From: Ketobacter sp036337295
GTDB taxonomy: Bacteria > Pseudomonadota > Gammaproteobacteria > Pseudomonadales > Ketobacteraceae
Direction of reading: 5' to 3'
NCBI GenBank assembly: GCA_036337295.1
Contig: JAYZEN010000012.1
Span: 620,001-684,000, forward strand
DNA: 64,000 nt
Numbering within the stretch: the first letter of the stretch is position 1; every line of letters begins with the position of its first letter. The translations under genes and the position numbers were made by a program. The notes beneath the pieces were generated by a model. That model searched no databases and was not told where the DNA came from. It saw nothing but the letters and a program-made list of their open reading frames with translations. Positions 24,726 through 34,272 of the stretch are shown piece after piece.

Positions 24726-26339
24726 ATGACTGCAGAAGCGCTGATCAAACAAAAAAGTGAGCGGCAGACCCAGGGTGCCGAGCCACCCGCGGAACGGATT
24801 GCCTGTGTGAATCCGGCCACCGGTGAAATATTGGGGGAGGTGATGGCCACGCCGCCGGATCAGGTGACCCAGTGTGTGGAGCGGGCACGTGTGGCGCAGC
24901 GGCGGTGGGCCCAAAGCTCGTTCAGGCAACGCCGGGCTGTGTTGGGGCATATTCTGGATTACGTGCTGGCCCATGCGGACGAGCTTTGTGAAGAGATCGT
25001 CAAGGATTCCGGCAAAACCTATGAAAACGCCATGCTGGGGGAAATCCTGCCCATCTGCAACAAACTCAAGTGGACCATGAAGTACGGGGAAAAGTATCTG
25101 CAACCGGAGACCGTTCGCTCCGGCATGCTGATGCACAAGAAAGGCCGTATTGAGTATCACCCGCTGGGTGTGGTGGCCTGCATTATTCCCTGGAATTATC
25201 CGCTGCAGAACATCTTAAGTTCGCTGGTGGCGCCCTTGATGGCGGGCAATGGGGTGGTGTTGAAAGCGTCAGAGATGGTGGCCTGGTCCAGTGCGCGTTT
25301 TCAACGCATCACCGACCAGGCGCTGGAGAAAGAAGGTTTCTCCAAAGACCTGGTGCAGATCATCAACGGCTATGGAGCGACCGGTGCGGCACTGGTCCGG
25401 GGTGGCGTGCAGAAAGTGTTGTTCATCGGCTCGGTCAACAATGGCCGCCGCATCATCGAAGGCAGCGCCGAGCATCTGACGCCGGTGGTGATGGAGTTGG
25501 GCGGTAAGGATCCATTTATTGTCTGCCCCGACGCCGATATGGAGCGGTCGGTGCATTCGGCCCTGGGGGGAACCTTTATTAACCTGGGGCAGAACTGCAT
25601 CGCCTCTGAACGCATACTGGTGTTCGACACGGTGTACGAGCGCTTTGTGGCGCAGTTGTCGCAGCAGGCTGCTGGCCTGCGCCAGGGCGTGCCGGATCGC
25701 AACGGCTCGGTGGATGTGGGGGCGATTACCTCCCCGCACCAGATCGCCCTGATCGATCGGCTGGTGTCCGCAGCGTTACAACAGGGTGCCCGGGCGCTCG
25801 TCGGTGGCCAGATCAAGCCCATGGGCAACGGGCAGTTTTATCCACCCACTATCCTGGTGGATGTGACACCGGACATGGAAATCGCCTACAGCGAGGTGTT
25901 CGGGCCGGTGATGCTGATCTTCAAAGTGCGGGATGAGGCGGAAGCGGTGGCCCTGGCCAATGCGACGGAGTTTGGTTTGCACTCCACGGTGATGAGCAAT
26001 GACCGGGTGCAGGCGGAACGTATCGCCACGCAACTGGAGGCGGGGGCAACCTGCATCAATGACTTCGGGCTTTGTTACCTGAATCAGGATCTGCCGTTTG
26101 GGGGCGTCAAGTATTCCGGCTTTGGCCGTATGAATGGGCGGGATGGGTTGCGCGCCTATACCAACCAGAAAGCGGTGCTGACCGATCGCTTCGGCTTCGG
26201 TGTGCCACCCAAACTGTTTCCGGTTAAGCCCGGTGACTATGACAAAGGCCGGGAGACCGTACGCCTGTTGTTTTCCAGAAGCGTGCGCCAGCGCCTGCGC
26301 AGTCTGTTCAGCCTGGCGTGGCTGGCACTGAAAAAATAA
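24726..26339 (+). CDS. Aldehyde dehydrogenase of the sterol cluster
   Basis: 537 residues. PWNYP (Asn157), MELGGKDP (Glu257) and GQNCIASE (catalytic Cys291) are the ALDH active-site elements. It oxidises an aldehyde to an acid using NAD(P)+. In this operon the aldehyde could come from the GMC enzyme or the hydroxylase, for example a C4-formyl sterol on the way to the C4-carboxylate. AAGGA lies 6 nt before the ATG. The C-terminal ~35 residues (VRLLFSRSVRQRLRSLFSL) are basic and hydrophobic and may attach the enzyme to the membrane. Confidence 0.93.
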   Translation: MTAEALIKQKSERQTQGAEPPAERIACVNPATGEILGEVMATPPDQVTQCVERARVAQRRWAQSSFRQRRAVLGHILDYVLAHADELCEEIVKDSGKTYENAMLGEILPICNKLKWTMKYGEKYLQPETVRSGMLMHKKGRIEYHPLGVVACIIPWNYPLQNILSSLVAPLMAGNGVVLKASEMVAWSSARFQRITDQALEKEGFSKDLVQIINGYGATGAALVRGGVQKVLFIGSVNNGRRIIEGSAEHLTPVVMELGGKDPFIVCPDADMERSVHSALGGTFINLGQNCIASERILVFDTVYERFVAQLSQQAAGLRQGVPDRNGSVDVGAITSPHQIALIDRLVSAALQQGARALVGGQIKPMGNGQFYPPTILVDVTPDMEIAYSEVFGPVMLIFKVRDEAEAVALANATEFGLHSTVMSNDRVQAERIATQLEAGATCINDFGLCYLNQDLPFGGVKYSGFGRMNGRDGLRAYTNQKAVLTDRFGFGVPPKLFPVKPGDYDKGRETVRLLFSRSVRQRLRSLFSLAWLALKK

Positions 26340-26356
26340 GAAGGAGGGGAACTGCA

Positions 26357-27034
26357 ATGACCATGGGATTTTTTATCGCACTCGGCTGCATTCTGGTATT
26401 CGATGGCGTGGTGATGGCCTTTTTTGCCTGGGCGGTGCACTCACCCCGCTTTGCCCGCTATCGAATCCGAACACCGGATCGGCAGCGCATCAGCAACGGG
26501 CGTAAGGCAGTGAACATTGCGCTCAATGCCATGTTGGCGTTGTCATTCTTTGCTTTTGTGTTCGTGTATTTTGGTGACAACCTGATTACGGCCGAGTCCG
26601 TTCCCGGTGTGATGATCTTCGGTGAGGTTCTCGCCTCTTTGATGCTGTACGACTTCATGTATTATTTTCTGCATCGGGGCATGCATCACCCGAAGTTCAT
26701 GAAATACGTGCACGGGGTACATCATTATGTGCGCTTCCCCACGTCGGCGGAAAGTATCTTTCTGCACCCGGTGGAGAACATTGCGGGCCTGGGGTTGTTG
26801 TGCATTGCCATTGCCATCGTGGGGCCCATCAGTGCGGTATCGTTCCTGATGGTGTTCTTCATTCATCACGTGGCCAATATTCTGGTGCATTCCAACCTGG
26901 TGCTGCCGCATCCGGCGTTCAGGCTTTTTAATTTTTGGGCCATCAAGCATGATATTCATCACGGCAAGCACTTGAACCGGAATTATGCCTCTATCTTTCC
27001 CTTCTGGGATCAGATGTTCGGCACCTACGCTTAA
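26357..27034 (+). CDS. Sterol desaturase / C4-methyl-oxidase family di-iron hydroxylase
   Basis: 225 residues from ATG 26357 (GGAGGGG 8 nt upstream). It is a membrane protein of the fatty-acid hydroxylase superfamily, with the three His boxes HRGMHH (106-111), HGVHH (119-123) and HDIHH (198-202) that bind two irons. Family members include sterol C4-methyl oxidase and C5-desaturase. With an NSDHL-like decarboxylase directly downstream, oxidation of a C4 methyl is the best guess. It is shorter than eukaryotic SMO, and desaturation or hydroxylation elsewhere on the ring or side chain cannot be excluded. Confidence 0.88.
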   Translation: MTMGFFIALGCILVFDGVVMAFFAWAVHSPRFARYRIRTPDRQRISNGRKAVNIALNAMLALSFFAFVFVYFGDNLITAESVPGVMIFGEVLASLMLYDFMYYFLHRGMHHPKFMKYVHGVHHYVRFPTSAESIFLHPVENIAGLGLLCIAIAIVGPISAVSFLMVFFIHHVANILVHSNLVLPHPAFRLFNFWAIKHDIHHGKHLNRNYASIFPFWDQMFGTYA

Positions 27035-27089
27035 TGAATGCTGATACAAAACCTGTAAATAAAACCTCGATAATAAGAAGAGAACAGCC

Positions 27090-28112
27090 ATGGACAAGCG
27101 AAATATTCTGGTGACGGGCGGTTGCGGCTTTATCGGCAGCAATCTGGTGAACGGTTTGGTGGATGCGGGTCACCGGGTGACGGTGCTGGATTTCGGTGGC
27201 AAACCCTTTCGCGATGATGTGACCTTTCTGAACATCAACATTTGTGATCGGGATGCCGTGATCAAGGCCTGTGAAGGTATGGACACCATCGTACACAATG
27301 CCTCTATCGTGCACACCAAACACAATCAGGAATCCATCATCTGGGATGTGAATTACAAGGGCAGTTTGCATGTGATGGAAGCCTGTCGTGTACATGCCAT
27401 TCCGCGCCTGGTGTACATCAGTTCTGCCAGTGCCGTTTACGAAGGGGAGGACATCGCCAACGGGGATGAAACTCTGCCCTATTCCTCCATCTCGCAGGCA
27501 CCCTATGCCGACAGTAAAATTCAGGCGGAGAAGGAGATACTCGCCTTCAGCGGCACCACGGTGACACAATGCTGTGCCATTCGTCCCCATGTGGTATTTG
27601 GTGCCGGCGATAATCGTTTTATGCCGGCCATTCTGCAAAAGGCCCAGGAAGGTAAACTGAAACGGGCCATCGGCAATCGGGACAAACTGTCGGATTTCAC
27701 CTACGTGTCCAATCTGGTGGACGCAGTGGTGATGGCGGAGGCGAAGCTGGTGGTGGGCGCGCCGGTGTGTGGGCAGGCCTATTTCATCACCAACGGGGAG
27801 CCGGTGGCGTTTTTTGATTTTATCGAGAAGGTGCTGTTACAACTGGGCTATCCGGCCATCACTGGAAAAGTGCCTTATTGGCTGGCGTATTCGGTGGCAG
27901 CCATTGCCGAGGGGATTGATACTTTGAAGGGCGGGACACTGAATGCGGAAAACGGTCTTACCCGTTTTTCGGTGCGCTATATGGTGACCCATCATTACTT
28001 TTCCATTGACAAAGCATTGCGGGATTTCGGCTGGAAACCGAAGGTGTCGCTGGAGGAGGGGATTCGATTGACGGTGGCAGCATTGAAACAGGAACAGGTG
28101 CGGGCGGCTTGA
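27090..28112 (+). CDS. NSDHL-like 3beta-hydroxysteroid dehydrogenase / C4-decarboxylase
   Basis: 340 residues of the extended SDR (3beta-HSD) family. The NAD motif GGCGFIG is at 10-16 and the catalytic YADSK (Tyr139, Lys143) is present. The C-terminal half resembles human NSDHL closely: AIGNRDKLSDFTYVSNLV, GQAYFITNGEPVAFFDF, KVPYWLAYSVA. NSDHL oxidises the 3-hydroxyl of 4-carboxysterols with loss of CO2, completing C4 demethylation; Methylococcus SdmB is a bacterial analogue. Last gene of the tetR-GMC-ALDH-hydroxylase operon, 55 bp after the hydroxylase. Another 3beta-HSD substrate is the alternative. Confidence 0.87.
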   Translation: MDKRNILVTGGCGFIGSNLVNGLVDAGHRVTVLDFGGKPFRDDVTFLNINICDRDAVIKACEGMDTIVHNASIVHTKHNQESIIWDVNYKGSLHVMEACRVHAIPRLVYISSASAVYEGEDIANGDETLPYSSISQAPYADSKIQAEKEILAFSGTTVTQCCAIRPHVVFGAGDNRFMPAILQKAQEGKLKRAIGNRDKLSDFTYVSNLVDAVVMAEAKLVVGAPVCGQAYFITNGEPVAFFDFIEKVLLQLGYPAITGKVPYWLAYSVAAIAEGIDTLKGGTLNAENGLTRFSVRYMVTHHYFSIDKALRDFGWKPKVSLEEGIRLTVAALKQEQVRAA

Positions 28113-28166
28113 AGGTCGTGGCGAGTTTGCGTCGCTTCTGATCTTGTTCGTGCTACAGCAGCAAAC

Positions 28167-28544
28167 TCAATCCGCCTTCCAAACCCCGATCATGCCCGGC
28201 TCCCGTTTCTCACCAGCCTGTTGCAGCTGCTCCAGGTAATCCTGCCACAATGCCTCCTTCTCCAGGCACAGCTTGTGTAAATAGTTCCAGGAATAGAGTC
28301 CGGAATCATGGCCATCGTCAAAGGTGATTTTTACCGCGTAATTGCCCACCGGTTCCAGGTTGCGAATGGTCACAAAACGTTTTCCGGTTTGCAGTATGGG
28401 CTGGCCATGGCCCTGCACCTCCGCTGACGGCGACAACACCCGCAGCATTTCGTAACTCAGGCGATGGTGTTCACCGGCAAACACCAACTCCATTTCCCTG
28501 GATTCGGTGTGCAGTTTGATTTCGGTAGGGACAGGTGTGGTCAT
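28167..28544 (-). CDS. DUF971 (gamma-butyrobetaine hydroxylase N-terminal-like) protein
   Basis: About 125 residues from ATG 28544; a TTG four codons upstream is less likely. The core motif YAVKITFDDGHDSGLYSWNYL is the DUF971 signature. The fold is the small domain found at the N-terminus of gamma-butyrobetaine hydroxylases, and stand-alone versions are linked to iron-sulfur protein biology. It follows hslU by 12 bp on the same strand, an arrangement also seen in Pseudomonas. Confidence 0.85.
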   Translation of the reverse strand: MTTPVPTEIKLHTESREMELVFAGEHHRLSYEMLRVLSPSAEVQGHGQPILQTGKRFVTIRNLEPVGNYAVKITFDDGHDSGLYSWNYLHKLCLEKEALWQDYLEQLQQAGEKREPGMIGVWKAD

Positions 28545-28556
28545 AGTGGAATCCAA

Positions 28557-29903
28557 TTACAGAATATAACGGCTCAGGTCTTCGTCACCGGCCAGGGTGC
28601 CCAGGCGCTCGTCCACATACTGTGGTGTGATGACAAACGGGTTTTGCTCGGTGTTCATGGACATGTCGGCCGCGTCAAACGAGATCTCTTCCAACAGCCG
28701 TTCCATCACCGTATGCAAACGGCGGGCGCCAATGTTTTCCGTGCGCTCGTTCACCTGCCAGGCCACTTCCGCCAGGCGACGAATGGCATCCGGCTGGAAC
28801 TCCAGTTTAAGGCCTTCGGTTTCAATCAGGGCCCGGTATTGCTCAGTCAGTGATGCATTGGGTTCCGTCAGGATGCGCTCAAAATCGTCGGCGGTCAGGG
28901 CCTGCAGCTCCACCCGGATCGGCAGGCGGCCCTGCAGTTCGGGCACGAGGTCCGACGGTTTGGCCAGGTGGAACGCGCCGGAGGCGATAAACAGGATGTG
29001 ATCGGTTTTCAGCATACCGTATTTGGTGCTCACCGTGCAGCCTTCGATCAAGGGTAACAGATCCCGCTGCACCCCTTCCCGGGATACATCCGTACCGCTG
29101 GTTTCGGAGCGCTTGGCCACCTTGTCGATTTCATCCAGAAACACAATGCCGTTTTGCTCCACTGCTTCCACCGCTTTGACCTTGAGCTCTTCCTCGTTCA
29201 CCAGTTTGGCGGCTTCTTCATCCCGCACCAGTTTATAGGCTTCGCCCACGTTCATGCGGCGTTTTTTCTTTTTGCCGGTATTGAGGTTGGAGAACATGCT
29301 CTGCAGCTGGCTGGTCATTTCTTCCATGCCCGGTGGCGCCATGATCTCGACCCCAACGGAGGCAGCGGCCACATCGATCTCGATTTCCTTGTCATCCAGT
29401 TGGCCTTCCCGCAGTTTTTTGCGGAACATCTGGCGGGTGGTGGATTCGTCGTCCTTGGATTCCGCGTTATTGCCCCATTGATCCCGGGCCGGTGGAATCA
29501 AGGCATCCAGAATGCGGTCTTCGGCGGCGTCTTCGGCTTTGCTGCGATTCTGCACCATCTGTTCTTCACGCATCATTTTCACTGCGCCGTCCACCAGGTC
29601 GCGAATGATGGATTCCACGTCGCGGCCTACGTAACCCACCTCAGTAAATTTGGTGGCTTCCACTTTGATGAAGGGGGCTTTGGCCAGTTTGGCCAGGCGG
29701 CGGGCGATTTCGGTTTTACCCACACCGGTGGGGCCGATCATGAGGATGTTCTTGGGCGAGATCTCGCTGCGCAGTTCCTGGGGCAGCTGCATCCGGCGCC
29801 AGCGGTTGCGCAAGGCCACGGCCACGGCGCGCTTGGCATCCTGCTGGCCAATGATGTGTCGATTCAGTTCGTCAACGATTTCCCGGGGTGTCATGTTGGA
29901 CAT
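28557..29903 (-). CDS. hslU: HslU, ATPase subunit of the HslVU protease
   Basis: 448 residues from ATG 29903 (MSNMTPREIVDELNRHIIGQ). Walker A is GPTGVGKTE, Walker B is IVFLDEIDK, and the C-terminal LSRYIL docks into HslV. The I-domain lies between. It unfolds substrates and feeds them to HslV. The ATG overlaps the hslV stop (TAATG), so translation is coupled. Confidence 0.97.
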   Translation of the reverse strand: MSNMTPREIVDELNRHIIGQQDAKRAVAVALRNRWRRMQLPQELRSEISPKNILMIGPTGVGKTEIARRLAKLAKAPFIKVEATKFTEVGYVGRDVESIIRDLVDGAVKMMREEQMVQNRSKAEDAAEDRILDALIPPARDQWGNNAESKDDESTTRQMFRKKLREGQLDDKEIEIDVAAASVGVEIMAPPGMEEMTSQLQSMFSNLNTGKKKKRRMNVGEAYKLVRDEEAAKLVNEEELKVKAVEAVEQNGIVFLDEIDKVAKRSETSGTDVSREGVQRDLLPLIEGCTVSTKYGMLKTDHILFIASGAFHLAKPSDLVPELQGRLPIRVELQALTADDFERILTEPNASLTEQYRALIETEGLKLEFQPDAIRRLAEVAWQVNERTENIGARRLHTVMERLLEEISFDAADMSMNTEQNPFVITPQYVDERLGTLAGDEDLSRYIL

Positions 29904-30445
29904 TAGGCGCAATCCAGTTCTTCGATGGTTAGATTGTGGTTGGTGTAGATGCAGATGTCCGCGGCAATGCGCAGACCTTTTTCTACGATGTCGCGGGCTT
30001 CCAATTCGGTGTTCTCCAGCAGGGCGCGGGCGGCGGACTGGGCGAAGGGGCCGCCGGAGCCGATGGCGATCAGGTCGTCCTCCGGCTGGATCACGTCACC
30101 GTTGCCGGTGATGATCAGGGAGGCATCCTTGTCGGCCACCGCCAGCAGCGCTTCCAGGCGGCGCAGGGCGCGGTCGGTACGCCAGTCTTTGGCCAGCTCC
30201 ACGGCGGCGCGGGTCAGGTTGCCCTGGTGCTTTTCCAGTTTGGCCTCAAAGCGCTCGAACAGGGTGAACGCGTCGGCGGTGCCGCCGGCGAAACCCGCCA
30301 GCACTTTGTCGTTATAGAGGCGGCGCACTTTGCGGGCATTGCCTTTCATCACGGTATTGCCCAGGCTGACCTGGCCGTCGCCGCCGATGACTACTTTGCC
30401 GTTGCGGCGGGCGGAGAGAATGGTGGTACCTCGATATTGTTCCAC
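29903..30445 (-). CDS. hslV: HslV, peptidase subunit of the HslVU protease
   Basis: 180 residues starting at GTG 30445 (AAGGA 6 nt upstream). The catalytic Thr is expected at TTILSARRNGKVVIGGDGQ after removal of a short MEQYRG leader, a form seen in several proteobacteria; E. coli HslV has only Met before Thr. The Gly-rich GDGQVSLGNTVMKGNARKVRR is family-typical. It forms the double-hexamer protease core with HslU. Confidence 0.96.
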   Translation of the reverse strand: MEQYRGTTILSARRNGKVVIGGDGQVSLGNTVMKGNARKVRRLYNDKVLAGFAGGTADAFTLFERFEAKLEKHQGNLTRAAVELAKDWRTDRALRRLEALLAVADKDASLIITGNGDVIQPEDDLIAIGSGGPFAQSAARALLENTELEARDIVEKGLRIAADICIYTNHNLTIEELDCA

Positions 30446-30523
30446 GGAGATTCCTTGTAGGGTCGATGGGGCGTTAGCGCCGGGTGCGTTGTGTGCACTA
30501 AGCCAGTCATATGGGGGCGGATT

Positions 30524-31033
30524 TTACTTTTTCAAGCGCAGCACAATGTGCTCGATGTGGTTCTCGGCCAGGGTGGTTTTAGCGGCTTCGAGCTCGGAGG
30601 GGGTCTGGAACGGGCCGACCTGAACCCGATGCCAGGCTTCGCCCGGGCCCAGCTCCACTTTCTGGATCTTGACGTCCAGCCCCATGAGGATCAGCTCGGC
30701 CCGGCGATGGTCGGCTTCCTGGGCTGAGCGGAAGGAGCCGGTCTGGATCAGGAACCGGTCCTGGGGGCTGGGGGTGGGAGCGGCCTTGCCGGGCTTGGGT
30801 TCCTCCGGCGCAGGAGCCACCACTTCCCGGTCTGGCAACAGGGTGTAGAAATCGAACTTGGGGCTCTCTTTGCCGGATTTGGGAAAACCGGGGGCGGTGA
30901 CCTCGATCTCCTTCATCTGCCGATCGGTGGGCTTGATCCCGGCCAGGTAGTACAAAAACGCCAGAAACAGGCCAGTGACCACTCCGGTGAATAGCCAGAC
31001 CCAGGCCGGTAATGTGGAATCGGATTTTGCCAA
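30524..31033 (-). CDS. SPOR-domain protein, FtsN-like
   Basis: 169 residues beginning at TTG 31033, with GGGGGAA 8 nt upstream; no ATG suits. A short cytoplasmic N-terminus is followed by one membrane helix (WVWLFTGVVTGLFLAFLYYLAG), a Pro-rich periplasmic linker, and a C-terminal SPOR domain (DRFLIQTGSFRSAQEADHRR to the end). SPOR domains bind denuded peptidoglycan at the septum. Its position between argS and hslV matches the FtsN-type gene of Pseudomonas and E. coli. Confidence 0.85.
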   Translation of the reverse strand: MAKSDSTLPAWVWLFTGVVTGLFLAFLYYLAGIKPTDRQMKEIEVTAPGFPKSGKESPKFDFYTLLPDREVVAPAPEEPKPGKAAPTPSPQDRFLIQTGSFRSAQEADHRRAELILMGLDVKIQKVELGPGEAWHRVQVGPFQTPSELEAAKTTLAENHIEHIVLRLKK

Positions 31034-31063
31034 CGCGTTGTTCCCCCTGTGTGGTTCCTGATT

Positions 31064-32836
31064 CTACATTTTTTCCGGCGCACTCACGCCCAGCAGGCTG
31101 AGTCCGTTGGCAATCACATTTTTCACCGCAATGGCCATGGCCATGCGCCCGTTGCGCAGGGTGTCGTCTTCCACCAGAACCTTGTTGCCGTTGTACCAGG
31201 TGTGAAAATCCTGGGCCAGGTCCCGCAGGGCATAGGTCAGCTGATGGGGGGCCCGGTTGCGGGCTGCGTTGGCCACGGCTTCCGGCCAGGCCGCCAGGCG
31301 CTTGGCCAGATCCTCGATATTGGATTCCGGCAGTTCCGGTAATGCGGCCAGGCCGGCGCTCTGATCATAGCTCAGGTTACGCTCTTCCAGTTCCCGCATC
31401 ATGCTGCACACCCGGGCGTGAGCATACTGCAGGTAGAACACCGGGTTGTCGGCAGTCTGGGAGCGGGCCAGGTCGATGTCGAACTCCAGGTGCTGCTCCG
31501 GTGACCGCGTCAGGTAAAAGAAGCGGGTGGCGTCGTTGCCGGCTTCCTCAATCAGTTGCGACAGGGTGACGAAATTGCCGGAGCGCTTGCCCATGCGGCC
31601 GGAAGACAGGGTAACAAACTGGATCAGGGCCACATGGAACAGGTCGCCTTTGCCGGTGAGGGCCTCGATGGCGGCTTTGACCCGGGCAATATAGCCATGG
31701 TGGTCCGCACCCCAGACATCGATCAGGTTCTCAAAGCCCCGGTCCAGCTTGTCCAGATGGTAGGCCACATCGGCGGCAAAATAGGTGTGCAGCCCGTTAT
31801 CCCGGATCAGCACGCGGTCTTTCTCATCCCCCAGCTCCGAGGTGCGCAGCCAGATGGCGCCGTCCTGTTCGTACACGTGACCCCGCTCCCGCAGACGCTC
31901 AATGGCTTTTTCGATGGCGCCGGTCTGTTCCAGGGTACGCTCGGAAAACCACTGGTCGAATTCCACATTGAAGGCTTTGAGCGTGGCGCGGATGGCATCC
32001 AGTTGCGCATTGAGGCCAAAATCCTGCACCGCGCGATAGCCGTCTCCCAACAGGTTACGCACCTTGTCGATAAGGGCGTCCAGATGCCTTTCCTTCGCCA
32101 TCTTGATCGCATCCCCGTCACCGTCGGGGTCTTCCGGCAACCCCGCCAGTACGGTGCTGTAGGGGTGGAAATACTGCTTGCCCACGGCATTTAACAGATT
32201 GCTGCCGCACTCCTGCACATAATCCCCCGGGTAGGCACGGGACGGAATCGTCACGCTTTCGCCACAGGCTTCCAGATAGCGCAGGTACACCGATACCGCC
32301 AGCACATCCGCCTGGCGTCCGGCGTCGTTGATGTAGTATTCCCGGTGCACCGCATAGCCAGTGACCCGCAGCAGGTTGGCCAGGGCCGAGCCGTAAGCCG
32401 CGCCGCGGCCATGGCCCACGTGCATGGGGCCGGTGGGGTTGGCGGACACATACTCCAGCAGCACCTTCTCGCCCTGGCCCACGTTGGGGGAGCAGAAAGC
32501 CTCGGTGTCGCTCAGCACCTGCTCCACCACGGCAAAGCGGGTGGCGTCGTTCATGAAAAAGTTGATAAAGCCGGGTCCGGCGATGTCCACCTGGGTGATG
32601 GCATCGTTCTGCGGCAGGTGATCCACGATCAGCTGGGCCAGGTCGCGGGGCTTTTTACCCGCCGGTTTGGCCAGAATCATGGCCAGGTTGGTGGCAAAAT
32701 CCCCGTGACTTTTGTCTCTGGTGCGGTCTACCTGAATTCGCCGCGGCGCGTCCTCCGGGATGACGCCCTGGGCAATCAGGTTGTCAAAGGTGGCTTCCAG
32801 CAGGGCTTGTAGCGCGTCTTTCGTGGGAACTGTCAT
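31064..32836 (-). CDS. argS: Arginyl-tRNA synthetase
   Basis: 590 residues. HVGHGRGAAYG is the HIGH-type ATP motif. GRMGKRSGNFVTL stands at the KMSK position, which ArgRS often lacks in canonical form. The C-terminal DALR anticodon domain ends in LSLLGVSAPEKM. It charges tRNA-Arg. In Pseudomonas priA lies next to argS; here GGDEF genes and a KAP NTPase gene separate them. Confidence 0.97.
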   Translation of the reverse strand: MTVPTKDALQALLEATFDNLIAQGVIPEDAPRRIQVDRTRDKSHGDFATNLAMILAKPAGKKPRDLAQLIVDHLPQNDAITQVDIAGPGFINFFMNDATRFAVVEQVLSDTEAFCSPNVGQGEKVLLEYVSANPTGPMHVGHGRGAAYGSALANLLRVTGYAVHREYYINDAGRQADVLAVSVYLRYLEACGESVTIPSRAYPGDYVQECGSNLLNAVGKQYFHPYSTVLAGLPEDPDGDGDAIKMAKERHLDALIDKVRNLLGDGYRAVQDFGLNAQLDAIRATLKAFNVEFDQWFSERTLEQTGAIEKAIERLRERGHVYEQDGAIWLRTSELGDEKDRVLIRDNGLHTYFAADVAYHLDKLDRGFENLIDVWGADHHGYIARVKAAIEALTGKGDLFHVALIQFVTLSSGRMGKRSGNFVTLSQLIEEAGNDATRFFYLTRSPEQHLEFDIDLARSQTADNPVFYLQYAHARVCSMMRELEERNLSYDQSAGLAALPELPESNIEDLAKRLAAWPEAVANAARNRAPHQLTYALRDLAQDFHTWYNGNKVLVEDDTLRNGRMAMAIAVKNVIANGLSLLGVSAPEKM

Positions 32837-33102
32837 GGGAACTGTGCTTCGCTCGATAGATGGATGTTGGCGGATTCGGGAAAATAGCCGCGTATTATGG
32901 CGGTTTGGCGCGGTGAATGCCAGAAGGCCGGCCCTGCCGCCAGACGGGCAAACTGAGCTAACTGGTTAAGTTAATTACAGATTGTATGCAAAGGTAGCGC
33001 TGCGTAACGAATCGTTTTATGACGTTGTCCGCGCTGGCTACCGGCTTGTCAGTATGCAAAATGAGACGAACGTCCCCACGATTATAATAATACGGACACC
33101 CC

Positions 33103-34272
33103 ATGTTGCAGATCATCCGCAATTTCCTGATCCACGCCACCCCGGCCCAGCGCTGCATTCTGGTGGTGTGCCTCGACAGTCCGTTTCTGCTGGCGTTCAT
33201 GGGAGCGCAGAGTGCTGGCCTGTTCGTAGAGGAATGGCGGCAACTGCTGGTACCCAAATACATCATCGCCGCCAATGTGGTACTGGGCACAGTGCTGCTG
33301 GTCTACCTGATCACGGTGCTGCGCCTGTGGCGGAACCGCAAAAATCCCACCCCCCTGCCCAAAACCACCATCCTGGTGGCCACCTGTGCCGGCATTGGTC
33401 ATGCCTGCGAGGCGTTCCTGGGGGGCAACCTGACCTATCCCTCCAACCTGGTGATCGTGGGCATCATTCCCATCGGTATCCTGATTCTGGATCTGCGCTC
33501 GGTGATGATCGGTGCTGCGGTGGGGCTCAGCTTCTACGCCGTCAATGATATGGCCATCTATGCCGGGTTGCTGGACTACGCCCCCGGTTACAGCCCGCAG
33601 GCCTTTGCCGGTGGCAAGCACCATGTTATGGCCGAAGTGATGCGCTCCGGGGTGCTCTATGTGAGTGTGGTGGCCTATGTGCTGATCGCCTGGGTGATGT
33701 TCGATCAATACGACTATCACCGTACCCGTCTGTCGGCTCTGTCGCGGCTGGATGCCCACACCGGCCTGGCCAATCGACGCTATTTTTTCCAGCGCCTGGA
33801 GGAGGAATGCGAACGCCAGCGCCGCACTGGTCAGCCCCTGTGTCTGGTGATGATCGACGCCGATCACTTCAAGCGCATCAATGACACCTATGGCCACCTG
33901 ATGGGGGATGTGGTGCTGCGGGGCATCGCCGAAGTGCTGGCGCGGCACATGCGGGTGCCGGCGGATCTGCCGGCCCGGGTGGGTGGCGAGGAGTTTGCCA
34001 TTCTGCTGCCGGAAACGGACCTGGACGGTGCCCTGCGGGTGTGTCGGCGGGTGGAGAAAAGCCTGCAGACCCTGCCGTTCTTCTGCTCCGGCAAGAGCTT
34101 CACCGTAACCCTCAGCATGGGGGTGGTGGAAAGCCGTGACCTGCTGGCGGAAAATCTGGTGCATTACGCCGACGCCAACCTGTACAAGGCCAAAGCCCGC
34201 GGGCGGGACACCGTGGTGGCAACCGTGGAAGAGGAGGTGCTGCCCCGTGCAAGCGTGGCTTCTCTGGCTTGA
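33103..34272 (+). CDS. Membrane diguanylate cyclase, first of a tandem pair
   Basis: 389 residues. The N-terminal half has about six membrane segments of an unrecognised MASE-like sensor. The GGDEF domain starts near LSRLDAHTGLANRRYFFQRL and has an intact RVGGEEFAILLPE active site, so c-di-GMP synthesis is likely. The RxxD inhibitory site is not in register (R-x3-D). A 26-bp overlap links it to a similar gene downstream. 265 bp of upstream sequence separates it from argS. Confidence 0.9.
   Translation: MLQIIRNFLIHATPAQRCILVVCLDSPFLLAFMGAQSAGLFVEEWRQLLVPKYIIAANVVLGTVLLVYLITVLRLWRNRKNPTPLPKTTILVATCAGIGHACEAFLGGNLTYPSNLVIVGIIPIGILILDLRSVMIGAAVGLSFYAVNDMAIYAGLLDYAPGYSPQAFAGGKHHVMAEVMRSGVLYVSVVAYVLIAWVMFDQYDYHRTRLSALSRLDAHTGLANRRYFFQRLEEECERQRRTGQPLCLVMIDADHFKRINDTYGHLMGDVVLRGIAEVLARHMRVPADLPARVGGEEFAILLPETDLDGALRVCRRVEKSLQTLPFFCSGKSFTVTLSMGVVESRDLLAENLVHYADANLYKAKARGRDTVVATVEEEVLPRASVASLA

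Noticed and set aside
18058..28112. A complete de novo sterol biosynthesis pathway
   Set aside because: No squalene monooxygenase or oxidosqualene cyclase is visible in the window, so only later steps are supported.
32837..33102. c-di-GMP riboswitch before the first GGDEF gene
   Set aside because: No match to the GEMM consensus core was found by eye.
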